In this document: piece after piece, positions 34,269-45,944 of the stretch | How the letters are laid out: every line of letters begins with the position of its first letter | Position numbering within the stretch: position 1 is the first letter of the stretch | Assembly (NCBI GenBank): GCA_015680685.1 | Contig: MNCI01004258.1 | Location: 199,092 to 263,091 of the forward strand | DNA length: 64,000 nucleotides | Origin: Gnetum montanum | Taxonomy: Eukaryota; Streptophyta; Gnetopsida; Gnetales; Gnetaceae | Direction: 5' to 3' | Translations under genes and position numbers: made by a program | The notes under the pieces: model-generated | What the model was told of the DNA's origin: nothing | The model's database searches: none | The model's input: the letters and a program-made list of their open reading frames with translations, nothing else

Positions 34269-36290
34269 CTGCTATCACAACACATCCATGAATTAGTAGA
34301 TATAATGTATAACTTTGAATTTTTTTGGATACCTTTTCTCATTAGTTAGTTACACTTTGGCTAAGGTTGGACCATGGAAAATTGATTAATTTATTAATTA
34401 TTTATTATAAATGTTATCAGAGTTCGTAGAAAAGGTTTAATTCTTGTAATTTGGTGTTTAATGGTTGATTTCTTAATTAAACCTTTGAGGGAGTTAAAAA
34501 AAATCATGAAAATGTTTCTATTAAAAATGGTACTTTTGTGGCCCCCATGATGAAAAGATTACTTCTAGTAATTGCAGAGTCAAAGAATGGAGTGATTTGG
34601 ATAAACGGTTTGTAAGTTATGGGCTCTGGAAGGTTTTGGGCTCTAAAAAAATGAAAAACTCCTTTAGTGTTTGTGAGAAAATGTAAAATTTTCTAAGTGG
34701 GATTGTGCCTATTTATACTATTTTTGTCTTAGTTGATAGGGCCCCATTTATGGGGCCCATCGGCAAAAATTTTCAAACATCAATATCTCGAAAAATATAA
34801 TGAATTTTTCAATGAAATTGGGGTCTATGGAATCCTAGAAAAGCCAAGAATATGATAAAATTCTAAAGAGGGTCTTTAAAAGCTTAAAAGTGAAAAATTT
34901 GATGGAGAATGTATTTAATGAACAAAATTTGTAAAGTAACACATGGTGTGATGCAGAAGATGGGTGTACCAAAGATTCAATTTGCAAAAAATGTCAAAGA
35001 ATAAGTTTCTTAACAAACCCAACCAAGAGATATGCAAGTGGGTCCTTCTCATAGTAGGCACATGACTTTTTTGCCCTTGCATAACCTCAACCTAAGGAGT
35101 TCATGGGCCCCATAGGTGACTAATGTCAATGGAAGTTAAGAACCAAAACCCAGAAGATTCTACCTAAGAATTTAAATACATCATACCAAGACATAGAATC
35201 AAGAACATGGACATTGATAGTGAGGTGAATTATGGTTAGCATAGATGGATGATAGAGAAGGTGGAATGGAGTTCCAACTAAGGTCATAAGAAGTCCCTTG
35301 TGGAGTTTATGTTTAAAATGACTGAAGAAGATTCATCTTTAGTCCAGACCAAAACCAACCTCTTTTAGTGACTTCGCATCACTACTCCAAGACTAGCCCA
35401 CCCCCTTAATACTCAAGAGTGCTCCCATAAAACAACCATTGTTCCATAAAGAGAAGAAAAAAGAGGTAAGAAGTGAAATAGGATCCTAGTTAGAGGGGAC
35501 CTTTAGGCATGGGTGCATGTCTTTCTAGTCCCATAACCAGTGCTTGTAGCCCATCATGTCTAAGCATTGTGCTTTGAATTCCCATCATGTTTTTTTTCTT
35601 TTGTTTGGTTGTTTGTTTTTGGATTTTTAGATAGGAACCAAACCATGAAAAGACTTTTTTTTTGACTTCCTATTAGTGGTTGGAATGGAACGGTAAGAAG
35701 TCCATGAAAAAAACTCAAGCGCTCAAGTAAGTAGAAGATTATGAAGAGTACTAAGTCCCCTTGAAGTCATACCCTATTCAAACCTATGAATATTTCCCAA
35801 TTCTGGAAACTACCACAAATTTATTAAAAGTTTCTTTAATGAAAGGGACCTCAAACTTCCAGAACAAGGAAAACCATAAGTTTATGGATGGGTGGATGAC
35901 GTGAAATCACAACTTGTTTCATGAAGAAGAAACCATATCTGAGTCATTGGTACAAAAATGCAAAAATAGAAAACAAACATTAGCAAACCAAAAACATAAA
36001 GCACAAATCACCATTAGTAACAGCTATAGTGCCACTGTGTGTTGTTGGCAATAAAGCACTTTTATTAGAAAAAATCTAAAGATCACACTCAAATAAAGTA
36101 AAATATATAAGAAAGTGTAAAATACTAACAATGGCGTAAAACACAAAATGATGTAAAAATATGATAAAATTTGAAAATCAAAAAGTTGTAAAATAACTAA
36201 CTTGTAAAATAAAAAATGTGAAAAGAAAAATAGAAAAAGTAAGAAGCCATGTGGATGATTTAGCATAGATGGCCATCTACCCCATGACTA
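34269..36290 (-). other. 3' noncoding region of copy C
   Basis: No gene is visible. Family blocks are present: 'gatatgcaagtgggtccttctca' near 35021, 'gacctttaggcatgggtgcatg' near 35499, 'ccttgaagtcataccc' near 35759 and an A-rich region with 'gtaaaat' repeats near 36100-36240. It lies between integrase and the third frame. Confidence 0.6.
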
Positions 36291-37533
36291 AGTTGGAAGA
36301 AGGAGATTTGAAAAATTGAGCGTGGTTGTCTATCTATTGAGGTATTTGTTGCACTAGCTTACATTGGCTCATGGAAAAGCTTCACTTGTTGGATGTTGAC
36401 CAATTGCTTTTTATTTGGACTCTTAGGTTTGTATATGATCATGGCTCCAAAAGGAAAGGTTTCATTAATTATGTAAGATCCTTCCCACAATGTTTGAAAT
36501 TTTGTTTTCTGAGGTACATGTGTGGGATTCCAGTAAAGAACCTTAACTCTTGATTGAAATTTCACTTTCCATATTCTTCTATTATGTCATTGTTTATTAA
36601 ATTCCTTATGCACTTCAAAGATAGGGCCACCAATCAATTTTTTTCTAGCATGTTGAGGTTGATTAGTCTTTCTTTTTGGGCTAGACTTAGGTCAAGATTC
36701 AGGTCACAGGTTGTTGAGAGTGTATAGTGTTTGGATTGAACTAGGAGTGGTGGAAGTTTTTCATATACTAACTCCTAGGAAGAGTAGCCAATAGGAAGTT
36801 TTCATATTGAGTGGTAGGCCCAAAGGGCATCATTGAGTTTTATGCTCCAGTCTCTCCTATATTTGCTTATGGTTCTTGTTAAGATCTTTATGATCTCCTG
36901 GTTAGTTACCTTTGCTTGACTGTTATCTTGGGGGTGATAGGGTGTTGTTAATTTATGTTCAACCCCCAAGTGTTGCATTAATTTTCTAAAAGTGGAAACT
37001 GTAAAATGAGTTCCATTGTTTGAAATTAGTGCATGTGGCACCCTAAACCTATTTACAACATTTTGTTGTACAAATCTAGTAGCAGTGGATGATGTAGAAT
37101 CGATGACAGATACTGCTTCTACCCATTTGGTGCAGAAGTTGACTGCTATGATGATATATGCCTTTTCATTAGACATAGGTGTGATGGGACCCATGAAGTT
37201 TATGCCCCATATGTCAAAGGACTCTAGTGGCTGAATCCACTGTTGAGGATTCTCTATTTGAGTGGACATCCCACCATCTCTTTTACAGTGCCCACAAGAC
37301 CCAACAAATTGGTGGATAGCCCTTCAGATTGTAAGCCAATAGTATCCTACCATTAGAATTTTTATGGTCATGCGTCTACCTACATAGTGGCCTTTGTAAG
37401 GACCTTCATGAGCATCTTGGAGAACACATAATTGATTCACATCAGGGACACACCAACGAACCAAGCCATCAGTACACACCTTGTAAAGGTGTCTGTTGAT
37501 TTCCATGAAGTACTTGGCCCGATGAAGAAACTG
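36291..37533 (-). pseudogene. Integrase of copy C, all three catalytic acids changed
   Basis: This is the best-kept integrase of the window: 155 clean codons at 36802-37269, then 60 upstream (37324-37506) with 'HEGPYKGHYVGRRM' and 'CGHCKRDGG' between them. The core reads 'WGINFMGPITPM', 'ALISNNGTHF' and 'NSQAKVTNQEI'. The catalytic Asp, Asp and Glu are thus Asn, Asn and Lys, each explained by one G-to-A change on the coding strand. The C-terminal domain (36359-36565) has 'VLYWNPTHVPQKTKFQ' and 'WEGSYII'. There is no chromodomain. The protein could not have been active as read. Confidence 0.9.
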
Positions 37534-38100
37534 TTATTTCTTCCTAAAGTCTAGATCTTGTGACATCTTCTGAGTGAGAAGGTAAGTGAGGATGCCATCA
37601 TACCACTTTGGTTTAGCAGGCATTTGGTCATTTATTGCTCCTATAAAGAGGAGTTCATTTGAAAAGTGATTAGAGAGTGGACTCTCCTCCTCTTTATTAT
37701 CCCATCTTAATCGAGAGAGGTGGTCAGTGACCACATTCTCAGTCTCTTTCCAATCTATCATTATGAGATTGAATTCCTACAAGATCATGAGCCACCATAT
37801 GATATGGGGGCTCACTGTTAGCTTGTTCATCAGGAAGTGGATGGCATTGTAGTTTGTATGTACAAATATTTTATAACCAAGCACATAGTGCCTCAACGTT
37901 TTAAGAGCATACACCACTACCTTTAATTCTTTATTTATTGTGGTGTAATTTAGCTATGCATCCAAAATGCTTTGGCTTATGCAATGAATGTAATATGGAC
38001 ATTTTTTATCATCCAACTGTGTAAGCACAACTCCCAAGGCATATTTAGATGCATTTGTCATTATGTGGAATGGTTTGAACTATTCTGGTACCTATAGAAT
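37534..38100 (-). pseudogene. RNase H of copy C
   Basis: A clean tail (37534-37761) has 'MIDWKETENVVTDHLSRL' and 'RWDNKEEESPL'. Upstream, broken, stand the equivalents of 'EKEL.VVVFAL.KFR.YVLG' around 37860-37960. The order is as in A and B. Confidence 0.75.
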
Positions 38101-39212
38101 TGGAGTTTCTATGAGTTTCTCCTTTAGTAGTTAGAATGCATGTTTGCACTCCTTAGTCCAAACAAATGAAGCATATTTCTTTGTAAGCTCGACCAACAGC
38201 TTTGCAATCCTAAAGAAATTCTCTATGAATCGTTGGTAGTAGCTAATGTGTCCAAGGAATGATTAGACATCTTTAACTATCTCTGGTTGACATGTGATTC
38301 CTTGGATGACCCTTATCTTTTCAAGGTCTACCTCAATCCTTGCCTAAGTAAGTTTGTGCCCTAGTACTATGCCTTCCTGAACCATTAAATGGCTTTTTTG
38401 CCAATTGAGCCTAAGGTTTGTTTTGATACCTCTTTTTAGTACCTACTCAAGGTAGTTTAGGGCTTACTTAAATGTAGTCCCATAGGTAGAGAAGTCATCC
38501 ATGAAGACTTCTACCCCACTACCAATTTGTTATTGGAAAATACTAAGGACCAAGTGTTGAAATGTTGCAGGGGCATTGCATAGATCGAATGACATCTTAC
38601 AATATACAAAAGTCCTTTGTGGACTTATGAATGTTGTCTTGAATTGATCTTCTAGTGCAATTTGGATTTGGTTCTAGCCATTGTAACCATTCAAGAAGCT
38701 ATAATAGCAATGCTTGGAGATAGTGTCCAACACTTGATCCACAAATGGCAATGAAAAATGATCTTTAAATGTCACCATGTTCAATAGCTTGAAGTTAATG
38801 CAAACCTATTGCTTGTTACCTTTCTTTGGCATAATTATGATTGGGCTAACCTACTCACTATTCATGATGGGATAGATGAACTCCACCTTGAGGAGTTGTT
38901 CTATTTCCTCCTTGATGATTTGCTTCAATTTGGGGTCAGCTATCTTTATGACTACCGTCTTGGCTTCATGGCTGGGTTAGTGTAGATGCGATGCTAGCAT
39001 ATCCTTGGTTCGATTTCTGTAAGTTCAGGATATGACCAAGAAAAGGCTATTGGCCACTTATTGACAACCTTCAATAGCTTGTCATTTTTTTCTAGAGTAA
39101 GATTTGCATTAATTATGATTGGCTTACCATTATTTAAAAATGTATACTTCATGTCGGTTGGTAGAGTTTTTAACTCTAGGGGATCTTGCTTGAAATTATC
39201 AAGGATTTTCAA
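38101..39212 (-). pseudogene. Reverse transcriptase of copy C
   Basis: The frame starts cleanly at 38994-39212 ('KWPIAFSWSYPELTEIEPRIC'-like end of the N-terminal segment). It then runs through broken parts that hold the 'GYN' block (about 38690), the 'FGLCNAP'-type block (about 38590) and the 'EVFMDDFSTY' block (near 38490-38520), with 'GIVLGHK' near 38360. Several stops and shifts are present. The F-M-D-D segment 'gaagtcatccatgaagacttc' on the plus strand encodes both Asp residues. Confidence 0.82.
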
Positions 39213-39461
39213 CTCTTCTCAATAGGTATCATCATCTTCATCATCAAAGAGTTATTGATGAACTCACTCAAGTTTATCCATGCTTTCAACATAGGCACAT
39301 GTCAGGCACTCAATTAGTTCCATGCACAATGTGCTGTTGTCAAAGTTAGCTATCAACCACTAGGTGCCCTCTTATTTTGTGATTGCTATGTACAGGCACC
39401 TTTGGATATCTGTTTCATGTGCACATTGATTGCATGCTTGAATGAATGTACTCTTAATGGA

Positions 39462-39960
39462 CTATATTTTTTGCATGCAATTGCATCCATTATCACTGTA
39501 CGTGATGCATGGAATATGGTTTTTCTCTAAACGTTCAAATTCATTTTCCTTAGAGATTTCCAAAGAGAGGTCCCTGATGTCCATTTGCGCATCAACTATG
39601 CTTAACCATGCCCTTCCCATAATGATGGGGAAGTTACCTTTATAGTTCTCAACCTTGATCACTAGAAAATTGGTAGGATAGGACCACTTACTAATTGTGG
39701 TCATAATGTCCTCCACTAATCTCAAAGGAATAGTGATTGATTGATCTACCAATTCTAAACGAATGTTGCTCTTCTTGAGAGGTGGTAGGTTCTAGGCCTT
39801 GTACATGTCATGGGAGATGAGATTGACACTAGAATCAAAATCAAGAAGAGCCTTGCATGGCTCATGTTTAGAAATCTACAAGTAAATAAGATGACTTCCT
39901 AGGTTAGATCTTTTTGTGGGAAGATTGCCAGCCTTGATCTAATCAGAAATAACATGAGTT
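39462..39960 (-). pseudogene. Protease of copy C
   Basis: A clean part of 96 codons (39462-39752) holds 'SITIPLRLVEDIMTTISKW', 'FPIIMGRAWLSIVDAQMDI' and 'HIPCITYSDNGCNCMQKI'. The active-site half lies upstream, around 39830-39870, where the coding strand gives a Leu-Leu-Asp-Phe-Asp type reading in place of Leu-Leu-Asp-Ser-Gly. It is therefore damaged. Confidence 0.75.
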
Positions 39961-40189
39961 AGCATTACTATGTGGGTCTAAGATGATACTTGGTTTAAAG
40001 GGTACTCAAATGTATTTGATGTAGAGGATGAGGGTGTTGGAGATATAGGGTGACTAGTCAGATTAGGTTATGAGGGTTTGGAAGGACTGTTGGGTTGAAA
40101 AAATGGACATTTCCTAGATCAATTACCCAAACCACTTAGCTGGAAAGCTAGTTGTGAATTTACAACCCTTGTACCATTTCGTTGCTATG

Positions 40190-42390
40190 GCTGTGGAGGA
40201 ATTTCACCCTGCATGGATGCTACAGGAGGTAACTAAGTTGAGGGATGGAGGGATATGTGTAGATGCATGCAAAGGATGGTAAGGATATGGGTGTTCGCCT
40301 TGAGTAGATGGTGAATGAGTTCAATGGTACTCTAGAGGATAATAGTGATGATGAAATGAGGCATGGCTAGCAAAACTTCTTAGAGAAATGGATTACTGAA
40401 CATAGTGCCCATATGGATCTAGTTGCCCATAAGGGTACTACTACCTTGGCGATGGCATTCCCTTGACTATGGTTGTTGCCACTATTGATATTGTTCATAT
40501 GGTTGTGGCAAAGCTCCACTTAGATAGTAAGCCTATTATTGTTAGTAAAACTACCTTGGATTGCCTTGAGCATAAGGCAATTGTCTAGGTGCTTTCCTCC
40601 ATGCTAGTTGAGGATTCAATGCGTACACCCTAGACTCTTGTAAGTGTGACGCCACAAGGTAACATCCCTTAGGATGTTCATATTGACAAATGTCACAACC
40701 AACGTCATCATCAGAGTTTATCTCCATAACTTCTTCTACTACATTAGCTTTGTCCTTACCTTTTTAGTAGGCATGTTCAGCTTTTTTCCACCTCCTGCAG
40801 TTACGATCACTATTTTACTCTTTGGATTTTTTAGTAATCTTCATAACAGTTTGAAATTTTTCATCTAAAGAGTCCCATATTTTGTCAACCTTTGCTGAAA
40901 TATCATACATAGATTTTGGATGGGCAAGGTTTTCTTCTCACCACTTCATCAAGTGGTGACTCCTCCTCATAACAAAATTGAACCCCTCTTTTTTTGATGG
41001 AAGGGTCCTTATTATATTCTTCTGCACTTTCCCATTTTCATAACCCCCCTTCTTCTTTTGCAACCTATTCTATTAGCCTTTATATCTTATGAGCTTTTAA
41101 TTTAAATAATCTCCCTTGGGCATAAACCCTAAGAGTTCTTTTGGTTTTTGCTTTGACCCCATCTTTGATGTGGCAAAGTTGTTCCCTTTAAGAATAACCA
41201 TGGCCAAGGCATCAATGTAAAAGAGAATACTATCTACCCATGGTAGCATTCAAGGGTTCATGCGTTCCCTGTTTCCAACCTTGGATTTTCCTTCTCAAAT
41301 TGGATAGTCTGGAGTACATCTAGTATTTATCATTAAATAGTTTAAGCATTATATTCCATCTATAAATGGATTCTGGCTCCAAGGACTGGTACTGGCTTTT
41401 AGCCTCTTTGATGAGTATCCTGGGGAATAGCTTGAGTTTCTACCAATCATTTTCAATGTTCTGTAAGGCATAGGCATCATGGAAAGCTTGTAGATGTGTC
41501 TACAAATTAGAGTTATATTCCACCATTAAACCTTGGGATATTGTTTTGTCTAAGTGCTTGATTCGACTATCCTTAGCATGCTTTGAGTTGCTAACAAAGG
41601 CTCATCATCATCATAATTTCATTGTCACTGATGATGTCCTCAGTTACCCCTTTGATTATTATGGGCATGACAATTAGTATTATTGTCTCGATGCTCACCT
41701 TCATCATGGTTGTTTCTTCTATGACATCTTTCAAAATTAGAAGAGGAAGAAGAAGCAGATGCAGATGAAGAGAGCGAAGAGGAAGAAGGATTGCCACCAT
41801 CATGGTGTCTACCAACTCCCCTTCAATTATCATGGGCAAGCTCATTATTTTTTGTATCATCTTGATGCTCATTTGATCCCTTGCCTTGATTGCCATCTTT
41901 CCTTAAACTTGAATTATGGATTGTAGACTTTAGATTAAAGGTCATACCCTCATCACTAGTAATAAAGGGTAGAGAATCTTCATGTTGAGATCCTTAAGAA
42001 GTAGGGTTCTTGTTGTCATATTGGTTCAATATGAATAAGGGATTGGTGAATCATTTCGCCTTAGCATCCTCATGATGCCTCTCTTGATGTTGATCTCGTT
42101 TGCATTGTGTTTTAGTGGGATGGTAGTCCTAGTAGTCATAGTCTTGCATAACATATTCTTATTGAAGATCATGAATACCTAACTTCTTAAGAGTTTGAAG
42201 CAACATCATGGGCACAAATTGATTGGGGGGCGTTATGATGTTTCCCTCCATATCACACCATTGTAGTTGCTCATCTTGATGTAGGATGAAGATGGAGTTC
42301 GACACATACTCATCTGGGATGAGTATATATCACTTTGCACTCTTGTGAAATCAATGGTTTTGTATCATTTCACCTATGAGAAGAAGACAT
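40190..42390 (-). pseudogene. gag: gag relic of copy C
   Basis: It starts at ATG 42390 ('MSSSHR', then a stop). The N-terminal block with 'VIYTHPR', the charged middle (41591-41896 region, Arg/Asp/His-rich on the true frame) and the capsid-like block with 'QKVQGWKQG'-type pattern (about 41200-41330) are in the same order as in copy A. Stops and shifts are frequent. A short minus-strand Met/Ile-rich frame at 41591-41896 is a wrong-frame reading of the charged middle. Confidence 0.7.
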
Positions 42391-42520
42391 TTTGCAAATA
42401 ATATAATATTAGTGTGCTCTTGTAGTTATGTTATTTGGTAATGATGTTGACCTTGGGGTTCGTCTAATGATATTAATAATATCCACTAAACCTAGATAGT
42501 GCACGTTTCAAAAAATAGAG

Positions 42521-42538
42521 TCCTTGATAATGGCACCA
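42521..42538 (-). other. Primer binding site of copy C (tRNA-Asp type)
   Basis: The plus strand reads TCCTTGATAATGGCACCA, 12 of 18 bases of the tRNA-Asp end. All six differences are transitions. It lies one base from the LTR start at 42540. Confidence 0.75.
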
Positions 42539-42539
42539 A

Positions 42540-43485
42540 TGATGAGCATTGAAGGTACCCCTACACCTAACCATACAAATCATGAAGTGTTCATGCCTGA
42601 TTTGGTTGAATTCCATGGACTCTCTAGTTTTTGGTGCACTAGTCTTCTAGGAAGTGAATCTTGCCCTAAGATTGTTTGTTGTCTTCCCAATTACACTTGT
42701 GAAGTATAAAGATATGGTTAAGTGTAATTAAGGCATATGATTTTTGTCCTTTTATGTTTTATGTTCTTTGGTGCTTGAAGAGAGAGATAAAGTAATTTAA
42801 TGACTAATTTGATCTAACTAACTAATTGGCCTCTAGCTAATCCTAACATAAGCATTTGATCCCACTTTCTATACATGTCTTGAAGCCATGTATCCATTGC
42901 TGGGTTACTAAGCACTATGCTACTAGGCACACCAAGTAATAATGCTACTGGGATTACCAAGTGAATACATGTTTACACTGGAAGTGGTCATACTTATGTA
43001 CTTAATCTATTTAGCTTAATTGATTAAAGTCTAATTTAGCTTAATTGATTGAATATTTAATAAAAATAATGAATTCATAAATAAACATTTAAGCTATCTA
43101 GAATGCTACAAGGCTTATCAAGAAGCTTGTCTTTATTATTGTACACACTGGTGTGGTTCAGGTACAACAGTGCTCGAATAAAGATCTATGGACTCAATGA
43201 CTCCTATTGTAGGCACTCGAGAAAAATATTCTAACTTTCAAATAGACAAATTATAAGAGCTCCACTACTAATATGGATCACATGCTCATAAACATAGTTG
43301 GGAGCTTGTATTTATAGTTTTTTCTCTAGGGTTGTGTCGATGGGGACTTTTCAATGTAGCAAATGCTACATCGATGTAGCCTTAATGATGGGGCAACACC
43401 ACATAAATGGGACCCCATCAATGGGGGCCTATCAATGAGGCTATGTCAATGGGGGCCCTTTGAAATGACACTTTGATGCTCATCA
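42540..43485 (-). repeat. 5' LTR of copy C (946 bp)
   Basis: It begins TGATGAGCATTGAAGGTACC and ends GCTCATCA. The segment 43325-43480 has a larger set of 'gatgggg'/'tcaatgggg' repeats and a 'gctacatcgatgtagc' palindrome, which the 3' LTR lacks. This explains most of the length difference. Confidence 0.9.
43308..43317 (-). promoter_or_regulatory. TATA box in 5' LTR of copy C
   Basis: The minus strand reads CTATAAATAC. It follows the repeat block in element orientation. Confidence 0.5.
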
Positions 43486-43490
43486 AGCAA

Positions 43491-43655
43491 GATCACCTTA
43501 GATTCATAGCTGCACTAGAGTTTCATAATACATTTTGCAAATTATAGTTACAAGAGAGTTTTAGAACATTACATAAATATGCATCAAGTAACGATTTTTT
43601 ACCAAAACTAGCCCATGGCCTAATAATCCGGATCATTCACCACATGACTCCAATA
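43491..43655 (-). repeat. 3' LTR of element G, right part
   Basis: It continues the G LTR after copy C ('gatcaccttagattcatagc') and ends ACTCCAATA, the altered form of ACTCCAACA. The plus strand then reads ATCTCCCACTTGG, the complement of the copia PPT (AAGTGGGAGAT). Compared with the right LTR it holds about 80 extra bp. Confidence 0.85.
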
Positions 43656-44189
43656 ATCTCCCACTTGGAGACTAATCTAAGAAAAAAAAACTCTTGCAAC
43701 CTTGCTTCTCCCATGTACACCATCAACTCCTGGTGCAACACCTCCTCATCACTAATCATGGAGGCCTACTAAGGTCATGCAAAGCCTCAACTTAGTAGTC
43801 GTAACCACCTTGATCAACATGTCTACAAGGTTTTTGACCCAAGAATCTTTCTCAGTAGTAATGTCCCATCCACTCTCAACCCATGAATATGATGATATCT
43901 TAACTCAATGTGTTTATATTTGGAATGAAAAACTGGATCTCTAGCCAGATGTATGGCACTTTGACTATCACTGAAAAGCTTGATGCTATCCTATGTCTTA
44001 TCCAACTCTATTAGAAGATCCTTCAACCAAATCATCTCCTTTCCAACTTTTGATATAGCCATATATCCTACTTCTATGGTTGAGAGAGCAACACTCTTCT
44101 AAAGTTAAGACATCCAACTCACAACAATACTACCCACAGTGAAAATATAACTAGTGGCACTCTTCCTGCTATCCAAATCACCTCCAAAT
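43656..44189 (-). pseudogene. RNase H of element G
   Basis: The minus strand, read against stops, gives 'DLDSRKSATSYIFTVGS', 'SVALSTIEVGYMAISKVGKEM', 'DSQSAIHLARDPVFHSKYKH' and 'IELRYHHI'. This is the standard copia RNase H order, with the Asp residues of the D-S-R and D-S-Q motifs. It lies next to the PPT and LTR, as in copia elements. It is broken by a few stops. Confidence 0.85.
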
Positions 44190-44553
44190 GGTTGATACTT
44201 CAAACTTCCAAATAATAATGGTTGATACTTCAAATTTTATAATGGCATACATCAAACTTCCAAATAAAGGGGAGAGAAAACATCGTCCCTTCAACTTCCA
44301 ACCCTGTAACTTTTGTAATGACTGACCCTTTAACTTCTATAATAGTCAACCTGTCAACGTCTGTAATGGTTGGCCCTTCAACTTCTGTAATGTTCGACCC
44401 TTCAACTTTTATAATGGTTGATACTTCAATTTTTGTAATGGTTGATCCTTCCTCTTTTGTAATGGTTGACCCTTCAACTTTTGAATTTTCAACTTCTAAG
44501 GAATGGCTGACCCTTTAACTTCTAGGGAATGATCCTTCAACTTCTAAGAAATA
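44190..44553 (+). repeat. 24-bp minisatellite inside the copia RT region
   Basis: About ten imperfect copies of a 24-bp unit close to 'ttcaacttttgtaatggttgaccc' stand head to tail from about 44287 to 44553. Less regular copies start near 44190. The unit length is a multiple of three, so the plus strand has an open frame with an 8-residue repeat (V-D-P-S-T-F-V-M). This frame is a product of the repeat and not a gene. The array replaces the second half of RT, including its YVDD motif. Confidence 0.85.
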
Positions 44554-44960
44554 TGAAGGAATGAAAGCAACCAAAAAATAGAATTAGGATCACCATACGA
44601 GAAAGCTGATTTGACATCTAATTTCTCTTGATGCAAATCATCAGTAGCCATAATACTTAGCACTAATCTAATGGTAGTCAACTTTACTATAGGAGAGAAA
44701 ATCTTTATGTAGTTAATTTCTTTTTTCTGTTGAAAATCCTTAACTACTAACCTTGCCTTGTATCTTTTGTTACCATCATGTTCTTCCTTAACCTTGTACA
44801 TCCACTTATTCTACAATGTCCTCTTTCCTTCTAGCAACTTAGTTAGTGTCCATGTCATACTCTTCTGGAGTGACTTCATTTGATCTCTCATAGTCAATTT
44901 CCACTTAACATAATCTATTGCCTACATTGCTTCATCAAAATATTTTGGTTCTCTAGCATC
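44554..44960 (-). pseudogene. Reverse transcriptase of element G, N-terminal half
   Basis: A clean frame (44544-44801) reads 'YKARLVVKDFQQKKEINY' and 'FSPIVKLTTIRLVLSIMA', then 'LHQEKLDVKSAFSYGD', which are the first copia RT motifs. The usual 'LDVKTAFLHGDL' block is recognisable with one change. After it the sequence passes into the minisatellite. The catalytic YVDD part is missing. Confidence 0.88.
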
Positions 44961-45944
44961 AGTCAAAAGTAAATAATGTAGCAACGGAGAGTACCTATCT
45001 CTAGGCTTTGGTGTTCTAGCAAACCTTCTCAACTAAGGCTCTAGTGTAATTGTTTTTGACTCAACTTTAGCTTTATCTTCAACTATTTGTTTCTAGGATT
45101 TTCTTGAATCCTTCCAGCTACATCCCTCTCAGATATCTCTTCTAATTCAACCTTCTCACTTTCCTTTTCCTACTTCCCTACACTATTAGATTTTGATTCA
45201 GACTTGTCCTTGGACACCACATGTTCATTAAAAGTGACATGCTTGTGCCCTTATACTTTTTCTATTTTGATCATCCCAAAAATGATAACCAAGATCATTA
45301 GAACCATAGCTAATAAAATAACATTTCTTGGCTTTAGGGTCAAGTTTATCTCGGACAGCAGAACCTAAGTGCATATATGATACACAACCAAAAACTTTTA
45401 AATGTGAGAAGGTTACTACCTTTCTTCACCATTTCTCCTCAAGTATCTTAAAGTCTAGTGAAATTAAACATCCTCGATTTATGAGATAGGATGTTGTGCT
45501 AACTGCATCTATCCAAAACATCTTTGGTAGTCCAAAAGATATTCTCATTCTTGTAGCTCTCTCATTCAAGGTCTTGTTCATTCTCTCTACAACACCATTT
45601 TACTTTAGTATTCCAAGAAACATCTTAATCATTTTGATCCCATTCTTAGAACAAAAAGCCTTGAAATCTAGACTGTCATACTCCCATTCATTATTGGACC
45701 TTAAATACTTGACTATCAAACCAATTTGATTCTCCACTTCTACCTTCCACCTTTTAAATGTAGAAAACACATAAGATTTATTTTTAAGAAAATAAACCCA
45801 TGCCTTTCTAGTGGAATTGTCAATGAATGTGACATAATATCATAAGCCACCAAGGGAACTCATTGGGGTTGGTCCCCATACATCTATATGTACTAGTTCC
45901 AACTTCTTGGTCTTTGATGTTCTTCTAGCTTTTGAGAAATTGAC
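44961..45944 (-). pseudogene. Integrase of element G
   Basis: The minus strand has 'LELVHIDVWGPTPMSSLGG' (first Asp), 'YYVTFIDNSTRKAWVYFLK', a block with 'LRSNNEWEYDS' where the second Asp is changed to Asn, and 'GVVERMNKTLNERA' (Glu kept). Further on are 'MFWIDAVSTTSYLINR' and 'KVFGCVSYMHL'. This is the copia integrase order. S2 separates it from the zinc/pre-integrase segment. The region towards RT (44961-45200) is acidic and broken. Confidence 0.85.

Larger units (their letters stand above)
29975..43485 (-). mobile_element. Copy C: longest Athila-like element (13.5 kb), with third reading frame
   Basis: LTRs (29975-30871 and 42540-43485) enclose gag, protease, RT, RNase H, integrase and a third frame of about 3.2 kb on the minus strand. 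The target duplication is AACAA (29970-29974) and AGCAA (43486-43490), one base diverged. The undisturbed site, ggttcAACAAgatcac, is preserved in the other LTR of G (AACAA at 50159-50163), which confirms the insertion. The internal part is about 11.7 kb against 8.2 kb in copy A, and most of the difference is the third frame. Confidence 0.93.

Noticed and set aside
44318-44518. Plus-strand 66-codon open frame with 8-residue repeats
   Set aside because: It is the translation of a 24-bp minisatellite inside a minus-strand copia pseudogene; the unit length is a multiple of three.
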